The notes under the pieces were generated by a model that saw nothing but the letters and a program-made list of their open reading frames with translations, searched no databases and was not told the origin of the DNA. A program made the translations under genes and the position numbers. A stretch of DNA of 64,000 bases from Burkholderiaceae bacterium (GTDB taxonomy: Bacteria; Pseudomonadota; Gammaproteobacteria; Burkholderiales; Burkholderiaceae_E): assembly GCA_021166725.1 (NCBI GenBank), contig JAJPES010000060.1, forward strand, positions 1-64,000. Reading direction: 5' to 3'. This document shows, piece after piece, positions 33,492-47,424 of the stretch. Every line of letters starts with the position of its first letter. The stretch's first letter is position 1.

Positions 33492-35680
33492 GCCGGTGCC
33501 GCCGGTCGCGTCATCAGCGCGAGCGCGCGCCCCGACAACTCGTATCGCTCGCCGAGCTGCGTCGCCCCCACGTCGAAGTTCTCGCCGATCGACGCGCCGG
33601 AATCGAAGGCGCCCGCGCCGAGCACCGCCTCGCGTTCATCGAACGTGGCGGTATCGAAAACGCATCGCCAGGGCGCCCCGTCGAGCTGCGGCAGGGTGAA
33701 CGACATCTGCTCGTGGTGCGCATTGAACAGCATCAGGAAGTCGTCGTCCTTCAACGGACGACCCCAGGCGTCGACGTCGTGCAGGCCCGCGCCCGACAGG
33801 TACACCGCGAGGCTGCGAGCGTTCGAATGGGCCCATTCTTCCTCGCTCATTTCCTGCCCGTCGGGCCGCAGCCAGAGCACGTCCTTCAGGTCGCCGCCGT
33901 GCAACGGACGTCCCTGGAAGAAGTCCCGCCTTCGGAACACCGGGTGGCGCCTTCGCAGGGCGATCAGGCGCCGCGCGAATGCGAAGAGTCGCTCACCGTC
34001 CTCGTCGACGTTCCAGTCGAGCCACGAAATCTCGTTGTCCTGGCAGTAGGCGTTGTTGTTTCCTTGTTGCGTGCGTCCGACCTCGTCGCCGGCCAGCAGC
34101 ATCGGCACGCCGTGCGACAGCAGCAACGTCGCCAGGAAGTTGCGCTGCTGGCGAGCGCGCAGCGCGAGCACCGCCGGATCGTCGGTCGGCCCCTCGACGC
34201 CGCAATTCCACGACAGGTTGTGGTCGTGCCCGTCGGAACCGTCCTGTCCGTTCGCTTCGTTGTGCCGCTCGTTGTAGGAGACGAGATCGCGCAGCGTGAA
34301 GCCGTCGTGCGAGGTGATGTAGTTGATGCTCGCATGCGGGCGTCGGCCCGCGCGGCCGTACAGGTCGCTCGAGCCGGTGAGCCGCCGCGCGAATTCGCCG
34401 ATCACGCCGCCATCGCCTTTCCAGTACGCGCGCATGCCGTCGCGATAGCGATCGTTCCACTCGGCCCAGCCCACCGGGAAATTGCCGACCTGGTAGCCGT
34501 CGAGGCCGATATCCCACGGTTCCGCGATGAGGTTCACGCGGTTGAGCACCGGGTCCTGGCGGATGACATCGAAGAAGCTGCTCCAGCTCTCGCCGCCACC
34601 GGCTTCGCGCGCGAGCGCCGGAGCGAGGTCGAAGCGAAAGCCATCGACGTGCATGTCCTCGACCCAGTAACGCAGCGAATCCATGACGAGCTGCAGCGCG
34701 TGTGGATTGGGCAGGTTCACCGTGTTTCCGCAGCCCGTGTAATCGGTGTAGTAGCGCGGAGCCGACGGGTCGAGCCGGTAGTACGTCTCGTTGTCGATGC
34801 CGCGCAGGCTGAGCGTCGGCCCGAGATGATTGCCCTCGCAGGTATGGTTGTAGACCACGTCGATCACCAGTTCGATGCCGGCCGAGTGCAGCGCCTTGAC
34901 CATCGTCTTGAATTCCTGGATGCGGCCCGAAGCGCTGTAGCGTCCTTCCGGAGCGAAATAGCCGAGCGTGTTGTAGCCCCAGAAATTCCGCAGCCCGATG
35001 TTCATCAGGCGCCGGTCATCGATGAATGCGTGCACCGGCATCAGCTCGACGGTGGTGACGCCGAGTCGCTTCAGGTACTCGATCACGGACAGGTGCGAGA
35101 GTCCGGCGTAGGTGCCGCGCAGCCGCTCGGGGAGCAGGCCGTTCGACATCGTGAAACCGCGTACGTTCAGTTCATAGATGACGCTCTCGTTCCACGGCAC
35201 CTGCGGGCGTCGGTCGTCGCCCCACGAGAACGCCGTCTCCAGCACGCGCGCCTTCGGAACGAAGGGTGCGCTGTCACGCGGATCGAACGAGAGGTCTTCC
35301 TTCGGGTCGCCGATCGTGTAGCCGAACAGGGCATCGCACCAGCGGATGCGGCCGGCTACCGATTTGGCGTACGGGTCGAGAAGGACCTTGTTCGGATTGA
35401 AGCGAAGTCCCTCCTCGGGACGATAGGGACCGTACACCCGGTAGCCGTAGAGCAGGCCCGGGCGTGCCTGCGGCAGGTAGCAGTGCCAGACGAAGTCGGT
35501 GCGCTCGCGCATCTCGACCCGGTGCCACTCGCGAAGGCCGACGCCGTCGTACAGGCACAACTCGACGCGCTCGGCGCCCTCCGAGAACAGCGCGAAGTTC
35601 ACGCCTTCGCCGTCCCATGTCGCACCGCGAGGGTACGGTCGCCCGGGCCACACCGCGGGCGCGGGACGAACGCTCTTCAC
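33488..35680 (-). CDS. glgX: glycogen debranching enzyme
   Basis: GlgX hydrolyses alpha-1,6 branches of glycogen-like glucan, giving linear maltodextrins for TreY and MalQ. The 730-residue protein has the CBM48 domain ([28 protein letters not shown] is its region; the motif GVNFALFS is diagnostic), then [25 protein letters not shown] with the nucleophile, LIAEPWDIG with the acid, and [20 protein letters not shown]. The start is GTG (35678-35680), overlapping the upstream channel-like gene as GTGA. Length and motifs are normal. Confidence 0.95.
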   Translation of the reverse strand: MKSVRPAPAVWPGRPYPRGATWDGEGVNFALFSEGAERVELCLYDGVGLREWHRVEMRERTDFVWHCYLPQARPGLLYGYRVYGPYRPEEGLRFNPNKVLLDPYAKSVAGRIRWCDALFGYTIGDPKEDLSFDPRDSAPFVPKARVLETAFSWGDDRRPQVPWNESVIYELNVRGFTMSNGLLPERLRGTYAGLSHLSVIEYLKRLGVTTVELMPVHAFIDDRRLMNIGLRNFWGYNTLGYFAPEGRYSASGRIQEFKTMVKALHSAGIELVIDVVYNHTCEGNHLGPTLSLRGIDNETYYRLDPSAPRYYTDYTGCGNTVNLPNPHALQLVMDSLRYWVEDMHVDGFRFDLAPALAREAGGGESWSSFFDVIRQDPVLNRVNLIAEPWDIGLDGYQVGNFPVGWAEWNDRYRDGMRAYWKGDGGVIGEFARRLTGSSDLYGRAGRRPHASINYITSHDGFTLRDLVSYNERHNEANGQDGSDGHDHNLSWNCGVEGPTDDPAVLALRARQQRNFLATLLLSHGVPMLLAGDEVGRTQQGNNNAYCQDNEISWLDWNVDEDGERLFAFARRLIALRRRHPVFRRRDFFQGRPLHGGDLKDVLWLRPDGQEMSEEEWAHSNARSLAVYLSGAGLHDVDAWGRPLKDDDFLMLFNAHHEQMSFTLPQLDGAPWRCVFDTATFDEREAVLGAGAFDSGASIGENFDVGATQLGERYELSGRALALMTRPAAPA

Positions 35681-36363
35681 AGCAGCCTGCCGTCGTCGGT
35701 ACGCCGCGGCCACCAGCGATCGAGGAGCTCGGCCGCGCGCTCGCGCCCGCCGAGCCCGAACGCGAGTGCGAGCGCGAGCACTACGCCGGCGAGGATCACC
35801 AGGAAGCTCTGGCGAACGATATCGCCGCCGATGCCGACCTGGTCCAGGGCGATCAGCACGACGAAGACGAGGATCGCGCTGCTTGCCAGCCGTCCGAGCA
35901 GCGCTGCATCGGGAACGCCGATGCTGCGGCAGTAGCCGGTTACCGCGCTGCCGAGAAAACGGGCGAAATAGGCCCCGAGCACGATGATCACGAGCGCGAC
36001 GAGCAGGCGCGGCAGGAACAGGATCACGCTGGTGAGCAGGTTGCCCACGTAGTCGAGCCCGAGCGTGTTCGACGCGATGACGAGGGCGCCGAGGATCACC
36101 AGCCACCACGCGATCGTGCCGAAGATGCCGACGGCGCCCTGCGACGAGCCGCCTTGCGCCAGGAAGTGGTCGATGCCCGCGCGCTCGGTAACCACGTGCA
36201 GGTTTGCTGCGCGCAGCGCGCGCACGACCGCGAACCGAACCGCCTTTGCGGCCAGCCAGCCGACGAGGAGCACGACCAGCGCGAGCAGCAGTCGCGGCAG
36301 CCAGGCGCTGGCCTGCGCCACCCAGATGCCCAGTGGCTCGAATACCGTGTCGACTCGGTCCAT
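35677..36363 (-). CDS. mechanosensitive-channel-like membrane protein (CmpX/TM-helix repeat type)
   Basis: The 228-residue protein has about five membrane segments. Two of them are in repeated TM-helix modules with the pattern [19 protein letters not shown] and [19 protein letters not shown], each followed by a polar basic segment. It ends with a helix [19 protein letters not shown] and a short basic tail. This is the conserved-TM-helix family that forms the membrane part of some small mechanosensitive channels; the large MscS cytoplasmic beta domain is missing. A good GGGGAG ribosome site precedes the start. It is coupled to glgX by a GTGA overlap and lies 15 bases after treS-mak. A role in osmotic stress is inferred from context. 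Confidence 0.8.
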   Translation of the reverse strand: MDRVDTVFEPLGIWVAQASAWLPRLLLALVVLLVGWLAAKAVRFAVVRALRAANLHVVTERAGIDHFLAQGGSSQGAVGIFGTIAWWLVILGALVIASNTLGLDYVGNLLTSVILFLPRLLVALVIIVLGAYFARFLGSAVTGYCRSIGVPDAALLGRLASSAILVFVVLIALDQVGIGGDIVRQSFLVILAGVVLALALAFGLGGRERAAELLDRWWPRRTDDGRLL

Positions 36364-36378
36364 CGTCGTGCTCCCCGT

Positions 36379-39792
<3,414 letters not shown>

Positions 39793-39805
39793 CGCAGGCG
39801 TCCGA

Positions 39806-41806
39806 TCAGTCGAAATAGTCGAAGTCCTGCTCCCGGCGGATCCGCTGCCGAACGCGGAATATGTGCGCAGGCATCCGTGCCGGGTCGAGCCTGACGAAGT
39901 TGCGCGGACCCTGCCACAGGTAGCGCGCGCCGGAAAGCAGGTCGTGCACCTGGAAGGTGTCGTCGCCCGCGATGCCGAAGCGGGCGAGGTCGAGGTCGAC
40001 CCATCCGCTCTGCACATTGTGCGGATCGAGGTTGACTACCGTGATCACGATATTGGCGTCGTCGGCCGAACGCTTCGCGTAGGCGATCAGCGCAGGGTTG
40101 TCGACGTGCACGAACGACAGGCCCGCGTTCGATTGCAGAGCCGGGTTCTCGTGCCGTATGCGATTGACCAGTGCGAGCAGCGGACGCAGGCTGTCGCGGC
40201 GATCGTCATCCCAGTGGCGGATCTCGTATTTCTCCGAGTTCAGGTACTCCTCGCTGCCGGGCTCGCGCGCTGCGTGCTCCATCGATTCGTAGGCCGGACC
40301 GTAGATGCCGTAGTTCGCCGACAGCGTTGCAGCGAGCACCAGTCGCGAGACGAAGGTCGGTCGTCCGCCGTACTGCAGCACCTCGGTCAGGATGTCCGGC
40401 GTGTTCGGCCACGCGTTCGGCCGGAAGTACTCCCGCCCCGGCCCGTGCGCGAGCTCCTCGAAGTATTCGGTGAGTTCCTCCTTCGTGTTGCGCCACGCGA
40501 AGTAGGTGTACGACTGGGTGAAGCCGAGCTTGGCCAGCCGGTGCATCGGCCTCGGCCGGGTGAACGCCTCGGCCAGGAAGATGACGTCGGGGTACTCGCG
40601 GTCGATCTCGCCGATCACCCACTCCCAGAATGCGAAGGGTTTCGTGTGCGGGTTGTCCACGCGGAACACCCGCACGCCTTCGGCGATCCAGAAGTCGAAC
40701 ACGCTCTTGAGTTCCCGCCACAGCGCCGCCCGGTCGTCGCTCTCGAAGTCGAACGGGTAGATGTCCTGGTATTTTTTCGGCGGGTTCTCGGCGTACTGCA
40801 CGGTGCCGTCGGGGCGCCGGCGGAACCATTGCGGATGCGCTTTCACGTAGGGGTGGTCGGGGGCGCACTGGAACGCGATGTCCAGGGCGATATCGATGCC
40901 CAGCGATCGCGCCTTCGCGACGAGCGCGCGGAAGTCTTCGAGCTTGCCCAGTTCCGGGTGGATGGACTTGTGCCCGCCTTCGCTCGAGCCGATCGCCCAC
41001 GGGCTGCCGACGTCGTCGGGCCCTGCGGTCAGCGCGTTGTTGCGCCCCTTGCGCCTGTCGCGCCCGATCGGATGGATCGGCGGCAGATAGACGACGTCGA
41101 AGCCGAGCGCGGCGATGTCTTCGAGTCGTGCCGCGCAGTCGGCCAGCGTGCCGTGCCGGCCGGGTTGCGCAGAGGTCGATCGCGGAAACAGTTCGTACCA
41201 CGACGAGAAGCCCGCAAGACGTCGGTCGACCTTCAGCGGCAGTGCGACCGGCCAGCGCGTCTCGAATCGCCGGTCGGGGAAACGCAGCGCGAGCCGGTAG
41301 CGAGTGTCGTCCAGCGCGAGCGCGCGCAGCGCGCCGATGTCGTCGTCGTGCGCCGCGGCTTCGAGTGCCTTCGACCACTCGTCCAGAGTCCTTCGCTCGA
41401 CATCGTCGGCGCGCAGCGAGGCCTGCGCGATGAGCTCGGCGCCGACGCGAGCCGCAAGCTGCAGGTCGCCGCGATCCTCGCGTCGGGTGAATTCGTTGCG
41501 CCAGGTGGCGAGGTGATCGACCCATGCGACGACGTCGTAGCGGTAGCGGCCGGGCGCGCCCGGCACGAACTGCGCGCGCCAGCGGTCGTTGCCGAGTGGC
41601 TCCATCTCGATCTCGTGCCACTGCCGCTCGTCGTCGGTGCGCCAGCGCAGCATTACGCGGATCGAATCGTGGCCGTCGGTGAAGCAGTCGGCGACGACGA
41701 CCAGCGGTTCGCCCTCGACGCGCTTGACGGAAAATCGCCCGCAATCGACCGTCGGCGTCACACGGTCGATGACGGCGCGCGCTCGACCTGCTTCAGGATC
41801 GTTCAT
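39806..41806 (-). CDS. glgE: alpha-1,4-glucan:maltose-1-phosphate maltosyltransferase
   Basis: GlgE adds maltosyl units from maltose-1-phosphate to alpha-1,4-glucan. The 666-residue GH13 protein shows the family's segments: [25 protein letters not shown] with [41 protein letters not shown] with the nucleophile Asp, and [14 protein letters not shown] with the acid. [11 protein letters not shown] and [14 protein letters not shown] complete the set. It overlaps glgB by 14 bases. With TreS-Mak before it in the pathway and GlgB after it, the operon contains the whole GlgE route. Confidence 0.96.
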   Translation of the reverse strand: MNDPEAGRARAVIDRVTPTVDCGRFSVKRVEGEPLVVVADCFTDGHDSIRVMLRWRTDDERQWHEIEMEPLGNDRWRAQFVPGAPGRYRYDVVAWVDHLATWRNEFTRREDRGDLQLAARVGAELIAQASLRADDVERRTLDEWSKALEAAAHDDDIGALRALALDDTRYRLALRFPDRRFETRWPVALPLKVDRRLAGFSSWYELFPRSTSAQPGRHGTLADCAARLEDIAALGFDVVYLPPIHPIGRDRRKGRNNALTAGPDDVGSPWAIGSSEGGHKSIHPELGKLEDFRALVAKARSLGIDIALDIAFQCAPDHPYVKAHPQWFRRRPDGTVQYAENPPKKYQDIYPFDFESDDRAALWRELKSVFDFWIAEGVRVFRVDNPHTKPFAFWEWVIGEIDREYPDVIFLAEAFTRPRPMHRLAKLGFTQSYTYFAWRNTKEELTEYFEELAHGPGREYFRPNAWPNTPDILTEVLQYGGRPTFVSRLVLAATLSANYGIYGPAYESMEHAAREPGSEEYLNSEKYEIRHWDDDRRDSLRPLLALVNRIRHENPALQSNAGLSFVHVDNPALIAYAKRSADDANIVITVVNLDPHNVQSGWVDLDLARFGIAGDDTFQVHDLLSGARYLWQGPRNFVRLDPARMPAHIFRVRQRIRREQDFDYFD

Positions 41807-43793
41807 CGAAGGGCTCCCGGAACACGACGATCGCCAGCGGGGGCAGCGTCAGCGTCAGCGACCAGGCATGACCGTGGGCGGAGACCGGCACTGCGTCGCA
41901 GCCGCCCAGGTTCCCCCAGCCGGCCCCTGCGTAGGACGCAGCGTCGCTGTTGAGCACCTCTTCCCAGCGGCCCGGCGCAGGAACGCCGATCGCGTAGTTC
42001 GTGCGCGGCACCGGGGTGAAGTTGCAGGCGACGAGCAATCGCGCCGCCTTGCCGCGCGGCTTGCGCAGGAAAGCGACGACGCTGTTGCCGACATCGCTCG
42101 CATCGATCCATTGAAAGCCGTCGGGCTCGAAATCGAGCTGATGCAGCGCGGCCTCGCTCCGGTAGAGCTGGTTCAGGTCGCGGACCCACTGCTGCAGTCC
42201 GGCGTGGTCGGGGCCGGCGAGGGCCGGCCACTCGAGCTCGCCCTCGTGCGTCCACTCGCGGCGCTGTCCCAGCTCGCCGCCCATGAACAGCAGCTTCTTT
42301 CCCGGATGCGTCCACATCCAGCCCAGCAGGAGCCGCAGGTTGGCGAACTGCTGCCAGTCGTCGCCGGGCATCTTGCCGAGCAGCGAGCCTTTCCCGTGCA
42401 CGACCTCGTCGTGCGACAGCGGCAGCACGAAGTTCTCGTTGAACGCATACCACAGCGAGAACGTAAGCCGGTCGTGATGGAAGCTGCGATGGATCGGGTC
42501 TTCGCGAAAGTAGGCGAGCGAGTCGTGCATCCAGCCCATGTTCCACTTCATGCCGAATCCGAGGCCGCCGAGCCAGGTCGGACGCGACACCATCGGCCAT
42601 GCCGTGGATTCCTCGGCGATCGTCATCGCGTGGGGATGATCGCGGTAGACCGCTTCATTGAGGCGGCGCAGAAAATCCACCGCTTCGAGGTTCTCCCGGC
42701 CGCCGAAGCGGTTCGGAATCCACTCGCCTTCCTTGCGTGAGTAGTCGAGATACAGCATCGAGGCGACGGCATCGACGCGCAGTCCGTCGATGTGGTAGCG
42801 ATCGAGCCAGAAGAGCGCCGACGAGAGCAGGAAGGCCGATACCTCGTGCCGCCCGTAATTGAAGATGATCGAATTCCACTCCGGGTGGAATCCCTGTCGA
42901 GGGTCCGCGTGCTCGTACAGGAACGTGCCGTCGAAGCGCGCCAGTCCGTGCGCGTCGGCCGGGAAATGAGACGGCACCCAGTCGAGCAGCACGCCGATTC
43001 CGTTGCGGTGCAGATGGTCGACGAGGTACATCAGGTCCTGCGGCGTGCCGTAGCGCGAGGTCGGCGCGAAATAGCCGGTCGTCTGGTAGCCCCAGGACCC
43101 GTAGAACGGGTGCTCGGTGATCGGCATCAGCTCCACATGAGTGAAACCCATCTCGAGCACGTAGGGAACGAGCGCGTCGGCCAGTTCTCGGTACGACAGG
43201 AAGCGCCCATCGTCGTTCCGTCGCCAGGAACCCGCGTGTACCTCGTAGATCGAGATCGGTGCGTCCGGAGCGTTGCGCTCGTGACGGGCGGCCGTCCAGC
43301 TCGCGTCGTTCCACTCGTAGTCGAGCGTCCAGATGCGCGATGCGGTTGCCGGCGCCGGCTCGCAGAAGAACGCGAAGGGGTCGGCCTTGTCGGCAAGCGG
43401 CGCACCATCGCGCGACACGAGGTGGAACTTGTAGCGGCAACCGGGATGGGCTTGTGCGGCGACGCCTTGCCAGATTCCCGATCCGTCGGTGCGCAGTTCG
43501 AGCGGGTCGAGTGCCGGATTCCAGTCGTTCCAGTCGCCGATCACCGCTACCGAGCTCGCATTCGGAGCCCAGACGGCGAACGATGTTCCCCGTCCGTCGG
43601 CTCGCGGGTGGCTGCCCAGGTGCTCGTACAGACGGGCGTGCGTGCCCTCCCGAAAGAGATAGACGTCTTGGTCGGTCAGCACCGAGGACAGTTCTCTTCT
43701 GACACGGCGATCGATGGACCGTAGCACGGCCGCGGGCGGTAGCGGCGAAGTCTCCCGTATCGGCAGGGCGGTCTTGGCGCCGCCGGCAAGCAT
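41793..43793 (-). CDS. glgB: 1,4-alpha-glucan branching enzyme
   Basis: GlgB makes the alpha-1,6 branches of glycogen-like glucan. The protein starts with the CBM48-type domain ([22 protein letters not shown], then [21 protein letters not shown]) and lacks the extra N1 domain of long GlgB forms. The catalytic part has [31 protein letters not shown] with the nucleophile, [10 protein letters not shown] with the acid and [12 protein letters not shown]. The start is uncertain: ATGs also exist at 43820, 43850 and 43910, the last reaching past the divergent nhaP2 start. The one chosen gives 666 residues. It is the first gene of the 17-kb glucan operon. Confidence 0.93.
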   Translation of the reverse strand: MLAGGAKTALPIRETSPLPPAAVLRSIDRRVRRELSSVLTDQDVYLFREGTHARLYEHLGSHPRADGRGTSFAVWAPNASSVAVIGDWNDWNPALDPLELRTDGSGIWQGVAAQAHPGCRYKFHLVSRDGAPLADKADPFAFFCEPAPATASRIWTLDYEWNDASWTAARHERNAPDAPISIYEVHAGSWRRNDDGRFLSYRELADALVPYVLEMGFTHVELMPITEHPFYGSWGYQTTGYFAPTSRYGTPQDLMYLVDHLHRNGIGVLLDWVPSHFPADAHGLARFDGTFLYEHADPRQGFHPEWNSIIFNYGRHEVSAFLLSSALFWLDRYHIDGLRVDAVASMLYLDYSRKEGEWIPNRFGGRENLEAVDFLRRLNEAVYRDHPHAMTIAEESTAWPMVSRPTWLGGLGFGMKWNMGWMHDSLAYFREDPIHRSFHHDRLTFSLWYAFNENFVLPLSHDEVVHGKGSLLGKMPGDDWQQFANLRLLLGWMWTHPGKKLLFMGGELGQRREWTHEGELEWPALAGPDHAGLQQWVRDLNQLYRSEAALHQLDFEPDGFQWIDASDVGNSVVAFLRKPRGKAARLLVACNFTPVPRTNYAIGVPAPGRWEEVLNSDAASYAGAGWGNLGGCDAVPVSAHGHAWSLTLTLPPLAIVVFREPFDERS

Positions 43794-43896
43794 CGGGAAA
43801 GGCGATCCGGTGCATGCCATTGCACGCGAGCCGCCGCGCGGGAACTTCATCGTCGGCGTTCTTCGGACGCGGCACGGGCTGCTACATTCGCAGCCT

Positions 43897-45615
43897 GTGG
43901 AAGCCGTCAATCAACTGATGCTGGTCGGTGCACTGGTGATGTTCGCCGGCATCCTGCTCGGTGCATTTTCGTCGCGCTTCGGCATCCCTTTCCTGCTCGT
44001 GTTCCTCGTGGTCGGCATGCTCGCCGGCGAGGACGGCATCGGCGGCATCGACTTCGACGATCACCGGCTCGCGTTCTTCGTCGGCAACCTCGCGCTGGCG
44101 ATCATCCTGCTCGACGGCGGCCTGCGCACCAAGCTCGCCACCTTTCGCGTCGCGCTGCGCCCGTCGCTGGTCCTGGCTTCGGTCGGCGTGGTGCTCACCG
44201 CGCTGCCGGTCGGCCTGTTCACCGCCTGGGTGTTCGGCATCGACTGGCGACTCGGGCTGCTGCTCGGATCGATTGTCGGCTCGACCGACGCGGCGGCCGT
44301 CTTCGCGCTGCTGCGGGCAAGCGGAACGCGGCTGAACGAACGGGTGGCGAACACGCTGGAGATCGAGTCGGGGATCAACGATCCGACCGCGATCTTCCTC
44401 ACGACGCTGATGATCGAGGTGCTGATGGCGCCCGCCGAGCTCGAGGGCTGGGGGCTCGCGCGCCAGCTGGTCGTCCAGTTCGGGCTGGGCGGTATTCTCG
44501 GACTGGCGCTCGGATTCGCAATGGCGGCGGTGATGCGCCGCGCGCACGTCGGCGAAGGCTTGAGCGCGCTGCTGCTGTGCTCGGGCGGCGTCACCGCCTT
44601 CGGCATCACCAGCATTCTGGGCGGCAGCGGCTTCGTCGCCGTGTACCTGGTCGGGCTGATCGTCGGCAACCGGCTGCGCCGCACGGCGGAGAACCTGCTG
44701 CGCGCGATGGACGGGATGGCCTGGCTCGCGCAGTCGAGCATGTTCCTGCTGCTCGGCCTGCTCGTCACGCCGACCGAGATTCCCGCCGTCGCCTGGCAGG
44801 CCTCGGCGGTGTCTGCGTTCCTGATGCTCGTCGCGCGCCCGCTGGCGGTGTGGCTGTGCCTGCTGCCGTTTTCCTTCGCGCGTCGCGAGGTCGCGTTCAT
44901 GGGCTGGATCGGACTGCGCGGCGCAGTGCCGATCGTGCTTGCCGTGTTCCCGCTGCTGGCCGGCGTGCCGGATGCCGAACTGCTGTTCAACGTCGCCTTC
45001 GTCGTCGTCGTGACCTCGCTGCTGCTGCAGGGGTCGTCGGTGCCCTTCGTCGCGCGCCTGTTCGGCGTGGGGCTGCCGCCGCGCGACGAGCCGCGCGTGC
45101 GTCCGACCTTGTCGGACGACCGGCTTGCCGTGCTCGAGTTCCGCATTGGCGATCGCTCGCCGATGCTCGGCATCGACCTTCGCACGCTGATCCTGCCCGA
45201 AGGGGCCCGCGTGGTCGGCGTGCTGCGCCGCAACGGCGTGGCGCACGATCACGATGCCGGCGCCCTGATGCGCAACGACGTGGTGATGCTCATCGCGCCC
45301 GACATCGAGGTCGACCACCTGTCCGACATGTTCACCAGCGTGGACGCCGGCGCGCGCCGGCGTTTCTACGGCGACTTCGTGCTGGAGGGCGCCGCCTCGT
45401 TCGCCGACGTCTGCGCGGCCTACGGCTGCGAGGCGAGCCCCGAGCTCGCGGGCCTTACGCTGGACGAGGCGATGCGGCAACAGGCGCGCCACATCGTCGA
45501 GGGCGACGCGGTGCAGCTCTCCGGACTGCTGCTGATCGCGCGCGAAGTCGTCGACGGCAAGGTGGTGAAAGTGGGCCTGAAGCTCGAACGCGCCCGCGCA
45601 CGTTCACGACCGTGA
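43897..45615 (+). CDS. nhaP2: potassium/proton antiporter (NhaP2/CvrA family)
   Basis: The 572-residue protein is a CPA1-type antiporter with about twelve membrane helices and a cytoplasmic tail containing a TrkA-C-like domain. [50 protein letters not shown] and [12 protein letters not shown] match E. coli NhaP2 closely. The start is a GTG ([16 protein letters not shown]), chosen because it reproduces the length of the E. coli N-terminus; longer frames upstream run into the glgB leader. It exports K+ or Na+ for protons and helps in osmotic or ionic adjustment, which fits its position beside the trehalose operon. It is transcribed divergently from glgB. Confidence 0.93.
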   Translation: MEAVNQLMLVGALVMFAGILLGAFSSRFGIPFLLVFLVVGMLAGEDGIGGIDFDDHRLAFFVGNLALAIILLDGGLRTKLATFRVALRPSLVLASVGVVLTALPVGLFTAWVFGIDWRLGLLLGSIVGSTDAAAVFALLRASGTRLNERVANTLEIESGINDPTAIFLTTLMIEVLMAPAELEGWGLARQLVVQFGLGGILGLALGFAMAAVMRRAHVGEGLSALLLCSGGVTAFGITSILGGSGFVAVYLVGLIVGNRLRRTAENLLRAMDGMAWLAQSSMFLLLGLLVTPTEIPAVAWQASAVSAFLMLVARPLAVWLCLLPFSFARREVAFMGWIGLRGAVPIVLAVFPLLAGVPDAELLFNVAFVVVVTSLLLQGSSVPFVARLFGVGLPPRDEPRVRPTLSDDRLAVLEFRIGDRSPMLGIDLRTLILPEGARVVGVLRRNGVAHDHDAGALMRNDVVMLIAPDIEVDHLSDMFTSVDAGARRRFYGDFVLEGAASFADVCAAYGCEASPELAGLTLDEAMRQQARHIVEGDAVQLSGLLLIAREVVDGKVVKVGLKLERARARSRP

Positions 45616-45676
45616 TGCTCGCGTGCACGGGTGGGGGCGCGTGCCGGCGGCGCGATGCGCGCTCGCCGGCGGCGCC

Positions 45677-47359
45677 TCAGCGCAGGTCTTCGTCGAAGTA
45701 TTCGCCCGGTGCACGCACGACCGGCACGGCCCGCTGCTCTTCGCGCTGGCGCATCTCGACGCGGCGGATCTTGCCCGAGATCGTCTTGGGCAACTCGGCG
45801 AATTCGAGCCGGCGGATCCGCTTGTACGGAGCGAGCCGCTCGCGGCAGAAGCGCAGGATGTCGGCGGCGGTCGCTTCGTCGGCGGTGCGGCCGGCCACGA
45901 GCACGACGAAGGCCTTCGGCACCGCAAGGCGCAGCGGATCGGGCGAAGGCACGACGGCGGCTTCGGCCACCGCGTCGTGCTCGATCAGCACGCTCTCCAG
46001 CTCGAAGGGACTGATCCGGTAGTCGCTCGCCTTGAATACGTCGTCGGCGCGCCCGACGTAGGTGATGTAGCCGTCGGCATCGCGCTGCGCGACGTCGCCC
46101 GTATGGTAGTGGCCGCTGCGCATCACCTGCGCGGTGCGCTGGTCGTCGTCGGCGTAGCCGGGCATCAGGCCCACCGGCTTCGCGGAAAGGTCGAGTGCCA
46201 CTTCGCCTTCGTCGGCGGGCTCGTCGTTCGCGTCGAGCAGAGCGATGCGAAACCCGGGGAGCGGACGGCCCATCGAGCCGGGCTTCAGCGGCTGTCCCGG
46301 CGGGTTGCCGACGATGCAGCTGGTTTCGGTCTGGCCGTAGCCGTCACGGATCGTCAGGCTCCAGGCGTCGCGCACCTGCTGGATGACTTCCGGATTGAGC
46401 GGCTCGCCGGCCGAGACGAGTTCGCGCAGCTTCACCGGCCACGCGCGCAGGTCTTCCTGGATCAGCATCCGCCAGACGGTGGGCGGCGCACACAGCGTGC
46501 GGATTTCGGCACGGACGAGCTGGTCGAGCGCGCGCTTCGCATCGAAGCGCGCCATGTTGAAGACGAACACGCAGGCGCCGGCGTTCCAGGGCGCGAAGAA
46601 GCAGCTCCACGCGTGCTTGGCCCAGCCCGGCGACGAGATGTTCCAGTGCACGTCGCCCGGCTGCAGCCCGATCCAGTACATGGTGGACAGGTGCCCGACC
46701 GGATAGCTCTGGTGCGTGTGGCGCACGAGTTTCGGCTTGCTGGTCGTGCCCGACGTGAAATAGAGCAGCAGTGTCTCGTCCGGACGGGTCTCGGCTTTCG
46801 GCGCGTACTCGGACGACGCGTCGTCGGCGCCGGCATACGCGAGCCAGCCGGCGGGCGGCGCATCGACGCAGATGCGCGTGCGCTCGCCGGCGATGCCGTC
46901 GAAGCGCGGCGCGTTGGACGAGCGCGTGACGATGTGCGCGACGTGGCCGCGTTCGAGGCGGTCGGCCAGGTCGTCGCGCGTGAGCAGGTTCGTCGCCGGG
47001 ATCATCACGGCGCCGATCTTGATGCACGCGAGCATCGTCTCCCACAACGGGACCTCGTTGCCGAGCATCAGCAGCACGCGGTCGCCGCGGCGCACGCCGA
47101 GCGATTCGAGCCAGTTGGCGACGCGGTTCGAGCGCTCGCGCAGCTGGGCGAAGCTGCACCGCGTTTCGGTGCCGTCGTCCTCGACGATCCACAGGGCGGT
47201 GGCATCGTTGTCGCGCGCCATGTCGTCGAAGTGGTCGAGCGCCCAGTTGAAACGATCGAGCTGCGGCCAGCGGAACGACGCAACCGCGGCGTCGTAGTCG
47301 GCACGATGCGCGAACAGCAGATCGCGTGCAGCGCGAAAGCGGTCGAGGTCTTCGTTCAT
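45677..47359 (-). CDS. acyl-CoA synthetase, AMP-forming (acetyl/medium-chain type)
   Basis: The 560-residue protein is an ANL-family ligase. It shows LLLYFTSGTTSKPKLVRHTH (P-loop), GEPLNPEVI, RDGYGQTETSCIVG, the SGHYHTGDVAQRD adenylate-binding segment, and a C-terminal KTISGKIRR with the catalytic Lys. The closest general type is the acetyl-CoA/medium-chain (ACSM) group; the true substrate is unknown. The start follows a strong GGAGGAACGA ribosome site and gives MNEDLDRFRAARD; an upstream in-frame ATG lies too close to the divergent gene. It may activate the acid that the acyl-CoA dehydrogenases nearby then oxidise. Confidence 0.92.
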   Translation of the reverse strand: MNEDLDRFRAARDLLFAHRADYDAAVASFRWPQLDRFNWALDHFDDMARDNDATALWIVEDDGTETRCSFAQLRERSNRVANWLESLGVRRGDRVLLMLGNEVPLWETMLACIKIGAVMIPATNLLTRDDLADRLERGHVAHIVTRSSNAPRFDGIAGERTRICVDAPPAGWLAYAGADDASSEYAPKAETRPDETLLLYFTSGTTSKPKLVRHTHQSYPVGHLSTMYWIGLQPGDVHWNISSPGWAKHAWSCFFAPWNAGACVFVFNMARFDAKRALDQLVRAEIRTLCAPPTVWRMLIQEDLRAWPVKLRELVSAGEPLNPEVIQQVRDAWSLTIRDGYGQTETSCIVGNPPGQPLKPGSMGRPLPGFRIALLDANDEPADEGEVALDLSAKPVGLMPGYADDDQRTAQVMRSGHYHTGDVAQRDADGYITYVGRADDVFKASDYRISPFELESVLIEHDAVAEAAVVPSPDPLRLAVPKAFVVLVAGRTADEATAADILRFCRERLAPYKRIRRLEFAELPKTISGKIRRVEMRQREEQRAVPVVRAPGEYFDEDLR

Positions 47360-47424
47360 TCGTTCCTCCGGCAGATCGGACAACGATACCCAAAAACCGC
47401 GCTGCCGCGGGGTAAGATCGCCCG

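Noticed and set aside
43794-43910. A longer glgB start at 43910
   Set aside because: It would extend past the divergent nhaP2 GTG start and adds a Cys/Arg/Pro-rich leader with no homology to branching enzymes.
45640-45676. GCCGGCGGCGC direct repeat between nhaP2 and the acyl-CoA synthetase
   Set aside because: An 11-base GC-only repeat is expected by chance in such sequence; no hairpin or site could be made from it.
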